This document shows, piece after piece, positions 34,416 through 43,801 of a stretch of 64,000 nucleotides of DNA. This DNA comes from Chelatococcus sp. HY11 (GTDB taxonomy: Bacteria > Pseudomonadota > Alphaproteobacteria > Rhizobiales > Beijerinckiaceae). The stretch is taken from NCBI RefSeq assembly GCF_018398335.1, contig NZ_JAHBRX010000002.1, forward strand, positions 620,001 to 684,000, given 5' to 3'. Position 1 is the stretch's first letter. Every line of letters starts with the position of its first letter. A program made the translations under genes and the position numbers. The notes under the pieces are model-generated. The model saw only the letters and a list, made by a program, of their open reading frames with translations. It did not search any database and was not told where the DNA came from.

Positions 34416-34453
34416 CTCACGACTGTCAGCCACGCACGCTAGCAAGGTGGCCC

Positions 34454-36958
34454 ATGACCGTCGTCACACACATCAGACAGCCTCAGTACCGGAGGCTCGT
34501 CCTGCCTATCGAGGGGATGAACTGCGCCTCCTGTGTCGGCCGCGTCGAAAAAGCCATCCGGGCCGTGGAGGGTGTCCAGGAGGCAGCGGTGAACCTCGCT
34601 ACCGCACGGGCCACTATCGACACGGGCAGAGCAAGCGCCGCCGCGGTCGCCGAGGCCATCCAGAGGACCGGCTATAAGGTGTCCAGCAACGAGGCCGATC
34701 TCGCTATCGAGGGAATGAACTGCGCCTCATGCGTTGGTCGCGTCGAGCGGGTCCTTGCGGCCGTTCCCGGCGTTCTTGAGGCCAACGTCAACTTGGCCAC
34801 GGGCAAGGCTCATATCCGCTATGTCGGCGAGAGCAGCCTGCCGGGCAGAGCGGCGGAAGCCGCCACAAAAGCCGGCTATGCGGCCGTGCCGACCACGGCG
34901 GGAAGCGGCCAGCGGGATCAGGAGGACGTCAGCCACCACAAAGAAATCCGGCAGCTCGGATTGTCCCTCGCCTTGGCGACGATCGCGACCCTTCCATTGC
35001 TCGTGATGGAAATGGGCACGCACATCTCAGACAGCCTGCACCACCTGCTGGCAAGCACCATCGGCGACAGCACAATGCGGCGGATCGCCTTCGTCCTTGC
35101 CTCGGTGGTGCAGTTCGGGCCCGGGCTCCAGTTCTATCGCAAGGGCGCCCCCGCCCTGCTGCGCGGCGCACCGGACATGAATTCTCTCGTCATGCTCGGA
35201 ACCTCGATGGCCTATCTCTATTCGGTGGTTTCGACTTTCGTCCCCGCATGGCTGCCGGAGGGCATGGACTACACCTATTTCGAGGCCGGCGCCGTCATTG
35301 TCACGCTCATTCTCGCCGGACGGTGGTTCGAGGCCAAGGCCAAGGGCCGGACGAGTTCCGCTATCCGCAGGTTGATGACTCTGCAGGCAAAGACCGCGCG
35401 GATTGTCAGGGATGGCGTTGAGCGCGACGTCCCCATCGACGAGGTTCGCAGCGGTGACATCGTGGTCGTGCGCCCCGGCGAGCGTGTGCCGGTCGATGGC
35501 GCGATCATCTCCGGTTCGTCCTATATCGATGAATCCATGATCACCGGCGAGCCAGTCCCCGCCCAAAAAGCTGGGGGTGACGCGGTCATCGGCGGCACGG
35601 TGAACAAGACCGGATCTTTCCAGTTTGAGGCCGTGAAGGTCGGTGCAGACACGTTGCTGGCTGAGATCGTCCGGACGGTTGAAGCCGCGCAGGGCTCCAA
35701 GCTGCCCATCCAGGCGCTGGTCGACAAGGTCACCCTATGGTTCGTGCCGGCCGTGATGGCGGCCGCCGTGGCAACCTTCCTCATATGGACATTTGTCGGT
35801 CCCCAGCCCGTCTTGAGTTTCGCTATCGCCAACGCGGTCGCCGTCCTCATCATCGCCTGCCCCTGCGCCATGGGCCTCGCAACGCCGACATCGATCATGG
35901 TGGGGACCGGCAGGGCCGCTGAAATGGGCATCCTTTTTCGGCGCGGGGACGCTCTGCAGGCCCTGCGGGATATCACGACCATCGCGCTCGACAAGACCGG
36001 AACCTTGACCAAGGGCCGTCCTGAGCTCACCGACATCATCGTCGCGGAGGGTTTCGAGGAAGCGGAGATGCTCCGTCTCGCGGCATCCGCTGAGAGCCGA
36101 TCGGAGCATCCCATCGCACAAGCCATCGTCGCCGAGACGAAGCGGCGCGGCATCGCCTTGTCGGAGCCGGCGACTTTTCTCGCCGAGGTCGGCTTCGGCG
36201 TGGTGGCGCGCGTCGAGGAACACTCGGTGTTGGTGGGCGCCGACCGCCTTGCGCGACGCGAGGTGGTCGATATCTCGCCGCTGGCGAAGAACGCGGAAGC
36301 ACTCGCTGCGAGCGGCAGGTCCCCTCTCTATGTGATGATCGACGGCAAACTCGCTGCTCTCCTCGCTGTGGCCGACCCCGTGAAGGACAGCACACCGGCG
36401 GCGCTCGCCGCCCTCAGGCAGCTCGGCCTGAGGATCGTCATGATCACCGGTGACAATCGCCAGACAGCCGAGGCCATCGCGCGAGAGCTCGGGATCACGG
36501 ATGTGGTTGCCGAGGTCCTGCCCACTGGAAAGGCCGATGTCGTCAAGCGGCTGCAAGCCCAGTGGGGGCAGGTCGCCTTCGTTGGTGACGGGATCAATGA
36601 CGCCCCGGCCCTTGCCCAGGCCGATGTCGGGCTGGCGATTGGCACAGGCACCGACATCGCTATCGAAAGTGCCGATGTGGTGCTGATGTCGGGCGATCTG
36701 CGCAACGTCCCCAATGCGATAGCCCTGTCACGGGCCACCCTGCGCAACATCGCGCAAAACCTCGGTTGGGCATTCGGCTACAACGCTGTGCTCATCCCCG
36801 TCGCGGCGGGCGTGCTTTATCCCGCGTTCGGCATTTTGCTGTCGCCGATGTTCGCCGGGCTGGCGATGGCCCTGTCGAGCGTCAGCGTCGTCACCAACGC
36901 CCTGAGGTTGCGCCGCTTCGCGCCGCCGCTAGAGCATAATCCGACCGCAGTGAAATGA
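34454..36958 (+). CDS. copA: Copper-translocating P-type ATPase (P1B), two HMA domains
   Basis: The 834-residue membrane ATPase exports Cu(I). Two N-terminal HMA domains carry GMNCASC (C24/C27 and C90/C93). The membrane domain has the transport motif CPC at 469-471 ([11 protein letters not shown]); phosphorylation D513 is in DKTGTLT, the nucleotide domain has SEHP, and GDGINDAP starts at 711. Transmembrane pairs flank these as in CopA. Its start follows AAGGTGGCCC. It is divergent from the CopZ-like chaperone. The last codons lie inside a palindromic repeat (36934-36976). Confidence 0.95.
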   Translation: MTVVTHIRQPQYRRLVLPIEGMNCASCVGRVEKAIRAVEGVQEAAVNLATARATIDTGRASAAAVAEAIQRTGYKVSSNEADLAIEGMNCASCVGRVERVLAAVPGVLEANVNLATGKAHIRYVGESSLPGRAAEAATKAGYAAVPTTAGSGQRDQEDVSHHKEIRQLGLSLALATIATLPLLVMEMGTHISDSLHHLLASTIGDSTMRRIAFVLASVVQFGPGLQFYRKGAPALLRGAPDMNSLVMLGTSMAYLYSVVSTFVPAWLPEGMDYTYFEAGAVIVTLILAGRWFEAKAKGRTSSAIRRLMTLQAKTARIVRDGVERDVPIDEVRSGDIVVVRPGERVPVDGAIISGSSYIDESMITGEPVPAQKAGGDAVIGGTVNKTGSFQFEAVKVGADTLLAEIVRTVEAAQGSKLPIQALVDKVTLWFVPAVMAAAVATFLIWTFVGPQPVLSFAIANAVAVLIIACPCAMGLATPTSIMVGTGRAAEMGILFRRGDALQALRDITTIALDKTGTLTKGRPELTDIIVAEGFEEAEMLRLAASAESRSEHPIAQAIVAETKRRGIALSEPATFLAEVGFGVVARVEEHSVLVGADRLARREVVDISPLAKNAEALAASGRSPLYVMIDGKLAALLAVADPVKDSTPAALAALRQLGLRIVMITGDNRQTAEAIARELGITDVVAEVLPTGKADVVKRLQAQWGQVAFVGDGINDAPALAQADVGLAIGTGTDIAIESADVVLMSGDLRNVPNAIALSRATLRNIAQNLGWAFGYNAVLIPVAAGVLYPAFGILLSPMFAGLAMALSSVSVVTNALRLRRFAPPLEHNPTAVK

Positions 36959-36976
36959 GGGTCGATAAGATTATGC
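36934..36976. repeat. Palindromic element overlapping the copA stop codon
   Basis: GCATAATC (36934-36941) pairs with GATTATGC (36969-36976), and CGACC (36942-36946) with GGTCG (36960-36964). The copA TGA (36956-36958) is in the loop. The AGAGCATAATCCGA start resembles the AGAGCATGATCCGA repeats of rhizobial-order genomes. It could double as the terminator of copA. Confidence 0.6.
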
Positions 36977-37179
36977 TTGCAATAAAATAGGTTAGAGCGC
37001 CGAAGCGCCCTCTCCAGTTGTCGGCAGCGTGGAAGCCGCTCGATGATGAACCGCCACTGGGGACAACCGCCGATCAAGAGCCAATCCTTGGCGACGAAGT
37101 CCACCGCGGGTAAAACTTGAAATGTTCTCTTTTTGTTCGGATCATGCTACATATCGATTTCCCAATAAGGGAGGGAAAC

Positions 37180-38010
37180 GTGACCAGCCAAACGAGCAAG
37201 TTTGAGGCATTCCGAGCGTTGCATCATCGGCCGGGTGCGTTCGTCATTCCCAACCCGTGGGATGCGGGCTCCGCGCGCATCCTGACTGCTTTGGGCTTCG
37301 AGGCGCTGGCTACGACGAGTGCCGGATTTGCCTTCGCAATCGGACGGCAGGATTCCGCCGCGGCGCTTTCGCGGGACGCCGTTCTGCAGAACGCGCGCGA
37401 TATCGTTGAGGCGACGGATCTTCCGGTCTCCGCCGACCTGGAGGACGGTTTTGGACCAGACCCGGCCGCTTGTTCGCTGACGATCGCGATGGCGTCCATG
37501 GCCGGCCTCGTTGGGGGGTCAATCGAGGATGCGACAGGCAATCCCTCAGACCCGATTTATCCATTTGCTCTGGCGGCAGAGAGGGTTGCCGCCGCTGCCG
37601 AAGAAGCCCGCAAACACCCGTTCCTGTTGACCGCGCGGACGGAGAATTTTCTGCATGGAAAGACCGATCTGGACGATACAATACAGCGCCTGCAGGCTTT
37701 CGAGAAAGCCGGAGCGGATGTGCTGTATGCGCCCGGCCTTCCAGATCTTGAATCTATTCGCACAGTCTGTTCATCCGTCAATCGACCCGTCAATGTCGTG
37801 ATGGGCCTTGCAGGGCAGATTTTCACTGTCGATCAGTTGGCCGAAGCAGGCGTCAAGCGGATCAGTGTCGGCGGCTCATTTGCCCGCGCCGCCCTTGGAG
37901 GGTTGATGCGCGCTGCGCGGGAGGTCAGGGACCATGGCACCTTCACCTACGCGAAGGATGCGATGCCTGCGAGCGAGGCAAAATCCTATATGCTGCAGAC
38001 CAACCGATAG
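37180..38010 (+). CDS. Isocitrate lyase/PEP mutase-family protein lacking the Cys loop
   Basis: The 276-residue TIM-barrel protein has the family start FVIPNPWDAGSARILTALGFEALATTSAG, DLEDGFG (Mg site), SIEDATGNPSDPIYP and LTARTENF. The KKCGH-type loop with catalytic cysteine seen in lyases is replaced by DATGNPSDP, as in the poorly characterised subgroup annotated only as 'PEP mutase family'. I prefer the GTG at 37180 behind AAGGGAGGG over an upstream ATG at 37117. It is a single gene between the copper and acetoin loci. Confidence 0.82.
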   Translation: MTSQTSKFEAFRALHHRPGAFVIPNPWDAGSARILTALGFEALATTSAGFAFAIGRQDSAAALSRDAVLQNARDIVEATDLPVSADLEDGFGPDPAACSLTIAMASMAGLVGGSIEDATGNPSDPIYPFALAAERVAAAAEEARKHPFLLTARTENFLHGKTDLDDTIQRLQAFEKAGADVLYAPGLPDLESIRTVCSSVNRPVNVVMGLAGQIFTVDQLAEAGVKRISVGGSFARAALGGLMRAAREVRDHGTFTYAKDAMPASEAKSYMLQTNR

Positions 38011-38049
38011 CCGCCGAGGGATAGACTTTCGGCGCAAACGTAAAGCATA

Positions 38050-38077
38050 TATATAGAGAATATTGTTCTTATATATA
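38050..38077. terminator. AT-rich hairpin between convergent genes
   Basis: TATATA (38050-38055) pairs with TATATA (38072-38077) and AGAA (38057-38060) with TTCT (38066-38069) around TATTG, with a wobble and a bulge. It lies 40 bases after the PEP mutase-family stop, before the convergent AhpD-like gene. Confidence 0.4.
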
Positions 38078-38204
38078 AAAGTCTCACGCCTTTTATTTCT
38101 TCTGTACAAAATGGATTTTTCATAGATCGGCTATTTTCAATAACGGAGGGGAGCTGCCCGTCGATGCTCGCATGCGGGCATGCTCGTTCGAGGCTATCGC
38201 CTTA

Positions 38205-38561
38205 TCAAATATGCTCGGACGTGAACGTGTCGAATGCCTCGAGCGCACGGCTGGCATAGACGGCGGAGGGCCCGCCGCCCATCTCGATCGTGACCGCGAG
38301 CACCTCGGCCAGTTCCTCGCGACTGGCCCCGTGCCTCCTCGCATTGGCGACATGAAACAGAATGCAGTCCGCGCATCCCTGATGAACGGCGATGGCGACA
38401 GCGATCAGTTCCTTGGTGCTGGACGGCAGGACGCCGGCTTTGGACGCCTCCCCCATCAACGAACGAAAGGCGGTCATGGCCTGTGGCGCCGCCTTGCCGA
38501 GCGCGCCGAAGCGCAGATTCATCGCCTTTAGCTCAAGCGGCAGGTTCTCGGATGATGCCAT
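38205..38561 (-). CDS. Carboxymuconolactone decarboxylase/AhpD-family protein
   Basis: A 118-residue protein with the AhpD core: STKELIAVAIAVHQGCADCILFHVANARRHGASREELAEVLAVTIEMGGGP. CADC-x3-H is the redox-active centre of alkylhydroperoxidase-D-like proteins. I chose the ATG at 38561, 14 bases after the SDR stop, over 38603, which would overlap the SDR. It is the last gene of the leftward aco unit and may give it a peroxide-protective or decarboxylase function. Confidence 0.82.
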   Translation of the reverse strand: MASSENLPLELKAMNLRFGALGKAAPQAMTAFRSLMGEASKAGVLPSSTKELIAVAIAVHQGCADCILFHVANARRHGASREELAEVLAVTIEMGGGPSAVYASRALEAFDTFTSEHI

Positions 38562-38574
38562 GGCGCAAGCTTTC

Positions 38575-39360
38575 TCAAACGAAGACCATGCCGCCGTCGA
38601 CAAGCAACGACTGGCCGGTCATGAAGTCGGAATCCGCCGACGCGAGGTAGCGTGCCACACCGACGAGATCGTCCGGCCGCGACGGACGCCCCAGCACCGC
38701 GCCCGCGGCGAAGGTATCGAACGCCTCGTTGACATTGTGCGTAAGGCCACTGTCCCGGAACCCCTTGTCGATGGTGTCCCACATCGGCGTCGCCACCACA
38801 CCCGGGCAGAAGGCATTGGCGGTAATACCCTCCTTGCCGAAGGCGCGCGCGGCCGCCTGCGTCATCGCCACCACGCCGAATTTCGAGGCGCAGTAATGCG
38901 CAAGTGGCTCGTAGCCTTGCTTGCCAGCAATGGAAGCGGTGTTGATGATCTTCCCGCCACCCCCCTGTTTGCGGAAGGTCTTGATCGCCTCCTGCATGCC
39001 GATCAGCACGCCTAGCGCGTTCACGTCGGTAACGAAGCGCCAATCCTCCTCGGTGATGTCGAGAAAGGGCTTCGTCTGGGCGACACCCGCGTTGTTGAAG
39101 AGAACGTCGAGCCGGCCGAAAGCTGCGACGGCACTGTCGATCATGGCGCGGACCTGCGCGCGCTCGCGCACGTCCACCGCCACGGCTATCGCCTTGCCGC
39201 CCGCCGCCGTGATTTCGCCCGCGACCTTGCTGGCAGCGTCATGGGAAAGATCCGCGACGGTAATGCGGGCGCCATCGGCGCCGAGCGCCTTGGCGATGGC
39301 AGCGCCAATGCCTCCGGCCGCGCCGGTGATGACGATGCTCTTGTCCTTGAGATCAGGCAT
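38575..39360 (-). CDS. Short-chain dehydrogenase, acetoin reductase/2,3-butanediol dehydrogenase-like
   Basis: A 261-residue SDR: TGAAGGIG, DLSHD, VDVRER, FNNAGV, serine in INTASIAG, YCASKFGV. The stretch ITANAFCPGVVATPMWDTID near residue 185 closely resembles that of acetoin reductases. NAD-linked conversion of 2,3-butanediol to acetoin (or diacetyl reduction) would feed the acetoin dehydrogenase encoded directly upstream. This functional choice rests on the motif plus location. It lies 61 bases after acoC. Confidence 0.85.
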   Translation of the reverse strand: MPDLKDKSIVITGAAGGIGAAIAKALGADGARITVADLSHDAASKVAGEITAAGGKAIAVAVDVRERAQVRAMIDSAVAAFGRLDVLFNNAGVAQTKPFLDITEEDWRFVTDVNALGVLIGMQEAIKTFRKQGGGGKIINTASIAGKQGYEPLAHYCASKFGVVAMTQAAARAFGKEGITANAFCPGVVATPMWDTIDKGFRDSGLTHNVNEAFDTFAAGAVLGRPSRPDDLVGVARYLASADSDFMTGQSLLVDGGMVFV

Positions 39361-39421
39361 GTTTCCTCCTTGACCCTCCGCGCGCGCGGCGGCCTCTGTT
39401 TCAGCTTGGGCGAAGTGCGCG

Positions 39422-40537
39422 TCAGGCCTTGATGTGAGCGATGACCAGGTCGTTGACGCGGCCCGCCTTTTCCATCTGCACCATGTGGCCGGCGCCGCTG
39501 ATCACCTCCGCCCTCGCCCGGTCGCCGAGCGCGGCGGCGTGGGCGGCCGGGATCACCCGGTCGCTCTCGCCCCAGATGACGAGCGCCGGCGTCGAGGCGG
39601 CCATCAGCGCCTCAGCGAGCACCACGCTCTGCCGCCCACCCGGGAACAAGGCGCTGGAGAGCGCCCGCAACGCCTCATCCACGCCGTCGAGCCGCTTGTA
39701 TTTGAGGAGATCGTCGACGAGTTGGCGGGTGACAGTCGCCGGATCGTGGAACAGTTGCTCCAGAACCGGTTTCAGGTCACGGCGCGAAGTGGCGGCGACG
39801 AATCCGTCGGTATAGCCGCTGTTGATCTCCGCGCCGAGGCCGGCTGAGCCGATCAGCGTGATCGAGGAAACGCGGTCCGGGTGGTCGAGCGCTGTTTGCG
39901 CAGCAATCGCCCCGCCCATGGAATGGCCGACGAGATGCGCCAAGCTGATACCGAGGGCGTCCATGAAGCCGGTGACAGCGTCGGAGAGGCCCTTGAGGCT
40001 CGCCTCCCTCACCGCCTTGTCGGACTGGCCGTGGCCAGGCAGGTCAAGCGCGTAGACGGTGCACGCCTCGGCGAGCGCGTCGATATTGAACAGCCAGTTG
40101 TCGAGGTCACCACCGAAGCCATGGATGAGGATGATGACTTGCTCGCCATCGCCGCGTTTCGCATAGCGCAGGCGGCCAGCGGGCGTATCCACGAATTCAT
40201 AGCGCGGCGCCGCCTCCTCCTCTTCGCTCTCATCCGCCGCATGGGACGCATATTCGGCGACATAGGCGTCAATCTCGCCGTCAGGCACGTCGTCCGCGGC
40301 GATGATGCCAATCAAGGCCTTGACCGGATAAATCGTATCCGGCTCTCCCAATACGCGGCGCAGCGTGCCCGCATCACCGGCTTCCACCACACCCGCGATC
40401 TTGTCGGTCTCAACCTCGACGATTTCGTCGCCAACCGCGATCTTGGCACCGGCTGACTTCAGCCAGCCGGTCACTTTGCCTTCCGACATCGACAGGCCCC
40501 ATTTGGGCATGACGATCGGCTTGATCCGTTCGTTCAT
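39422..40537 (-). CDS. acoC: Acetoin dehydrogenase E2 component, lipoyl domain fused to an alpha/beta hydrolase (AcoC)
   Basis: The 371-residue protein has an N-terminal lipoyl domain (PKWGLSMSEGKVTGWL, lipoylated K46 in ETDKIAG), an acidic linker (DESEEEEAA at about 102-110) and an alpha/beta hydrolase domain with LIHGFGGD, GHSMGG (S206), WGESD and GAGHM. This is the AcoC architecture, in which the hydrolase-fold domain acts as acetyltransferase, unlike the usual E2 catalytic domain. I chose ATG 40537 behind AAGGAGC; an ATG at 40552 would overlap the acoB stop. Confidence 0.92.
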   Translation of the reverse strand: MNERIKPIVMPKWGLSMSEGKVTGWLKSAGAKIAVGDEIVEVETDKIAGVVEAGDAGTLRRVLGEPDTIYPVKALIGIIAADDVPDGEIDAYVAEYASHAADESEEEEAAPRYEFVDTPAGRLRYAKRGDGEQVIILIHGFGGDLDNWLFNIDALAEACTVYALDLPGHGQSDKAVREASLKGLSDAVTGFMDALGISLAHLVGHSMGGAIAAQTALDHPDRVSSITLIGSAGLGAEINSGYTDGFVAATSRRDLKPVLEQLFHDPATVTRQLVDDLLKYKRLDGVDEALRALSSALFPGGRQSVVLAEALMAASTPALVIWGESDRVIPAAHAAALGDRARAEVISGAGHMVQMEKAGRVNDLVIAHIKA

Positions 40538-40548
40538 CGAAAGCTCCT

Positions 40549-41568
40549 TCACGCCGCAAGAGCGCGTGCAGTCGTCTTGTTCACAGCCGCGACGATGGCG
40601 TCGGACGACGGGATGTAGAGGTCCTCCAAGACGGGCGAGAACGGCACCGGTGTATGTGGCGCGGTGACCATTTGCGGCGCCGCCTTCAGCGCCCCGAAGG
40701 CGTTCTGGGCCACGTGGGCCGCGATATCTCCGGCGATGGAGCAGCGCGGATTAGCCTCGTCGACGACCACGAGACGTCCGGTATTCTCCACACTTTCGAT
40801 AACCGTGTCCCAATCGATGGGCGACAGCGTACGCAAGTCAATTACCTCCGCCTGCACCCCGCCCTTGGCCAACGTGTCGGCCGCCTCCAGCGCGCGATGA
40901 ACGGTCAGGCCGTAGCTGACAATGGTGACGTCCTCGCCCTCGCGCATCACATTCGCCTCACCGAAGGGGATGGCATAGGATTCAGCCGGCACGTCCCATT
41001 CAAGCCCGTAGAGGTTCTTGTGTTCGCAGAAGATCACCGGGTCGTCGTCGCGGATCGCCTGGATCAGCAGACCCTTGGCGTCATAGGCGTTGGAGGGGCA
41101 CACCACCTTCAGCCCGGGCACGTGGGTGAACATCGGCGTTAGCATCTGCGAATGCTGCGCGGCGGCGCGGAAACCGGCACCGACCATCGCGCGGATGACG
41201 ACCGGGGTCTTAGCCTTGCCGCCGAACATATATTTGAACTTCGCCGCCTGGTTCAGGATCTGGTCGAAACACACGCCCATGAAATCGAGGAACATGAGCT
41301 CGGCGACCGGCCGCATGCCGCAGGCGGCGGCTCCGATTGCGGCGCCGATATAGGCGCTCTCCGACAGGGGGGTATCGATCAACCGGTTGCCGTGCTTGGC
41401 ATGCAACCCCTTGGTAACACCTAGCACTCCGCCCCAGGCATCGATCTCGCCGGGCGCACCGGCGCCGCCAACGATGTCCTCGCCGAGTACGATAACTGTG
41501 GGGTCGCGGCGCATCTCGAGGTCCAGCGCCTCGTTGATCGCCTGCTTCACGCTGATCTTGCGGGCCAT
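40549..41568 (-). CDS. acoB: Acetoin dehydrogenase E1 component, beta subunit (AcoB)
   Basis: A 339-residue transketolase-like protein with RKISVKQAINEALDLEMRRDPTVIVLGEDI, DTPLSESAYIGAAIGAAACGMRPVAELMFLDF and a C-terminal domain with VDEANPRCSIAGDIAA. These are the typical E1-beta blocks. With AcoA it forms the thiamine-diphosphate enzyme that cleaves acetoin to acetaldehyde and an acetyl group passed to AcoC lipoyl. Confidence 0.93.
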   Translation of the reverse strand: MARKISVKQAINEALDLEMRRDPTVIVLGEDIVGGAGAPGEIDAWGGVLGVTKGLHAKHGNRLIDTPLSESAYIGAAIGAAACGMRPVAELMFLDFMGVCFDQILNQAAKFKYMFGGKAKTPVVIRAMVGAGFRAAAQHSQMLTPMFTHVPGLKVVCPSNAYDAKGLLIQAIRDDDPVIFCEHKNLYGLEWDVPAESYAIPFGEANVMREGEDVTIVSYGLTVHRALEAADTLAKGGVQAEVIDLRTLSPIDWDTVIESVENTGRLVVVDEANPRCSIAGDIAAHVAQNAFGALKAAPQMVTAPHTPVPFSPVLEDLYIPSSDAIVAAVNKTTARALAA

Positions 41569-41615
41569 CTCGTTTCCTCTGTTGCTGTGTTCTGCAGTTC
41601 TGTTCGCGGCATCGC

Positions 41616-42599
41616 TCAGTAGGTGACGTAGACGTCGCTCAGGAGGTCTTGCGCGGTCGGCAGCGGTGCGCCCTTGGCCTTGTCGACGGCGTCGTCGATC
41701 AGAGCCGCGACCTCGCGGTCGATCAGCGCGATTTGGGCAGCACTCACCACGCCGGCGGATGTGACGCGATCGGCAAATATCTTCAGGCAGTCGCGGTTGG
41801 CCCGGTTGTAGTCGTTCTCACCCTTGGCCTTGTAGGCCTGCGCATCGCCTTCGAAATGGCCGAAGAAGCGGATCATCTTGCATTCCAGCAGCGCTGGTCC
41901 GCCGCCCTCCCGGGCGCGTTTGATGATCTCGCCGGCGGCTTCATGGACGGCGAAGAAGTCCGTGCCATCCACCGTCACGCCCGGCAGGCCGAAGCCGGAA
42001 GCCCGGTCCACATAGGAGTCGACGGCGGTAGCGTATTCGACCGAGGTCGATTCCGCGTAACCGTTGTTCTCCACCACGAAGATCACCGGCAGGTTCCAGA
42101 TGGCGGCGAGATTCATGCTTTCCAGCACGGTGCCCTGGTTTGACGCGCCATCCCCGAAGAAGGTGATGCCGACACCGCCGTCACCTCTGAATTTTGCCGC
42201 GAGGCCCGCGCCGCAGATCAGCGGTGCGCCCGCCCCGAGAATGCCATTGGCCCCCATCATGCCCTTGGAGAGATCGGCGATATGCATGGAGCCGCCCTTG
42301 CCCCTGCAGGCACCTGTCGCCTTGCCATAGATCTCCGCCATCATCTCGTGGACGTCGACCCCCTTGGCGATGCAGTGACCATGGCCGCGATGCGTGGAGG
42401 CGATGCGATCGACATCGGTGAGGTGGCTCATGATGCCCGCCGCGCAGGCTTCCTCGCCGGCGTAGAGATGGACGAAGCCGGGAATATCGCCCTTGGCGAA
42501 CTCCACATGCAGCCTTTCCTCAAAATCGCGGATGGTGCGCATGGTGCGATAGGCGGCGAGCAGTTCGTCCTTCGAAAGCGGGAACGGATTGTTGGTCAT
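41616..42599 (-). CDS. acoA: Acetoin dehydrogenase E1 component, alpha subunit (AcoA)
   Basis: A 327-residue E1-alpha protein. The thiamine-diphosphate motif begins GDGASNQGT and ends VENNGYAES, roughly 30 residues apart, and HRGHGHCIAKGVD and the phosphorylation-type loop GKGGSMHIAD are present. It is 47 bases upstream of acoB and 22 bases downstream of acoX, consistent with one operon. Confidence 0.93.
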   Translation of the reverse strand: MTNNPFPLSKDELLAAYRTMRTIRDFEERLHVEFAKGDIPGFVHLYAGEEACAAGIMSHLTDVDRIASTHRGHGHCIAKGVDVHEMMAEIYGKATGACRGKGGSMHIADLSKGMMGANGILGAGAPLICGAGLAAKFRGDGGVGITFFGDGASNQGTVLESMNLAAIWNLPVIFVVENNGYAESTSVEYATAVDSYVDRASGFGLPGVTVDGTDFFAVHEAAGEIIKRAREGGGPALLECKMIRFFGHFEGDAQAYKAKGENDYNRANRDCLKIFADRVTSAGVVSAAQIALIDREVAALIDDAVDKAKGAPLPTAQDLLSDVYVTY

Positions 42600-42621
42600 G
42601 TCCTGGTTTCCTCCTCGGTTG

Positions 42622-43665
42622 TCACGATTTGACGGCTTCGGGTGACCTGTCGAACAGCAGCCCCTGGCGGGCGGCGAATTGCATGACCGCTTTGACGTCG
42701 ACGGTATGGAAGGCCTGGTCGACGAGGGTCACGGCCACGTCCTGGTGGGGATCGAAGAAGAGTTCGCGCTCCCCATCGAGGGCAATCGCGCCGGCGGTAA
42801 GCGCCGGTTTGAAAACCATGCCGGCTGGCATGCGGCGCCAGGCTTCGATCCCGACCATCTCCACAAGACCCGGCGCAATCGGTGCACGCGCCCGCATCCT
42901 CGCGGTCGCGGCCGGGCCGAGCGTCAGGGCAAGGCCGCCAGCGTCGCTGCGCGTCACCGGCTCCACGAGACCCGCGATAGCCGCCATGCCGATCACCTCC
43001 GGATCGGCAAAGGTCACGTAGAGCTCGCGGAAGGTTTCGGTCCGCCACAGGGCGCGGGCACCGACGAAGCGATCTGTCACGATGGCGACATCGACCAGCG
43101 CGATCTCCGGCGCGCCATCGTCTATGCTCACCTCGATAATCTTGTTGTCAGCGAAGGCGATGGCCGGCGGCACGAGCCCCATGGCCGCGAGACCTGCGGC
43201 GAGACCGGTGATGGTCGGCTCCCGATGCTCGGGAAAAGCGTTGTTGGTTCCTGTCGAGATGCCGGCAATCGGCACTGGGCCGCATTCCCCGGCCACCGCG
43301 CGGTGCGTGCCGTCACCGCCCAGCACGATGATGACGGCCACATCCCCGGCCAAGGTCATCATCCGCGCCGCGCATCGCGTATCCTCCACCGTGCCGGTAA
43401 TCTTCATGTCGAGAAAATTGAGCCGCGGAAAGCGCGCCTCACCGCGCTGACGCGAACGCTCGATGCCACGCAATACATGCCCGCCGATACCGCCCCGTTC
43501 CGGCATCATCACCACATCCTCGACACCGCAGGCGGCGAGTGCGGCCAATGCCCGCAACACGATGTTCGCGCGATCCGCGATCTGCACGCTGTTGGCGCTC
43601 GCGACGACGCGGCGAATGTCTCGCGCTGAAATCGGATTGGCGATAATCCCGACCCTCGGCGTCAT
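42622..43665 (-). CDS. acoX: AcoX-like protein, ATP-NAD kinase-like fold
   Basis: A 347-residue protein with the diacylglycerol/NAD kinase-type GGDGTHRAVAG near residue 110 and ISTGTNNAFPE afterwards. AcoX proteins are encoded at the head of aco operons in several bacteria, but their precise reaction is not established. It is the first gene behind a well-formed sigma-54 promoter. The N-terminal VGIIANPISARDIRR is the expected start. Confidence 0.9.
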   Translation of the reverse strand: MTPRVGIIANPISARDIRRVVASANSVQIADRANIVLRALAALAACGVEDVVMMPERGGIGGHVLRGIERSRQRGEARFPRLNFLDMKITGTVEDTRCAARMMTLAGDVAVIIVLGGDGTHRAVAGECGPVPIAGISTGTNNAFPEHREPTITGLAAGLAAMGLVPPAIAFADNKIIEVSIDDGAPEIALVDVAIVTDRFVGARALWRTETFRELYVTFADPEVIGMAAIAGLVEPVTRSDAGGLALTLGPAATARMRARAPIAPGLVEMVGIEAWRRMPAGMVFKPALTAGAIALDGERELFFDPHQDVAVTLVDQAFHTVDVKAVMQFAARQGLLFDRSPEAVKS

Positions 43666-43710
43666 CCCTCGTTCCTTCCTCCATCCCGATTTTTTTCTGC
43701 CGCCATCTCC

Positions 43711-43725
43711 GCAAGTCGCGGGCCA
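43711..43725 (-). promoter_or_regulatory. Sigma-54 (RpoN) promoter of the acoXABC operon
   Basis: On the minus strand the sequence TGGCCCGCGACTTGC fits the TGGCAC-N5-TTGC consensus, with GG and GC separated by exactly ten bases. The acoX start is 46 bases downstream of the -12 element. AcoR-type activators work only with RpoN, so the match is expected here. Confidence 0.8.
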
Positions 43726-43801
43726 ACACCATGCTGCTCGCTAACTTATTGATTTTACTTGATCAGACCGACCTCCTGAGCCGAAAGGAGCTGCGGCAGC
43801 G

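Noticed and set aside
37000-37116. Possible transposase remnant between copA and the PEP mutase-family gene
   Set aside because: The translations of both strands show no recognisable transposase motif and no flanking terminal repeats.
37133-37152. Possible eighth copy of the cluster palindrome upstream of the gene at 37180
   Set aside because: TTGTTCGG ATCA TGCTACAT keeps the outer TTGT/ACAT but loses three of the four inner TA positions and lies outside the cluster, so it was not counted.
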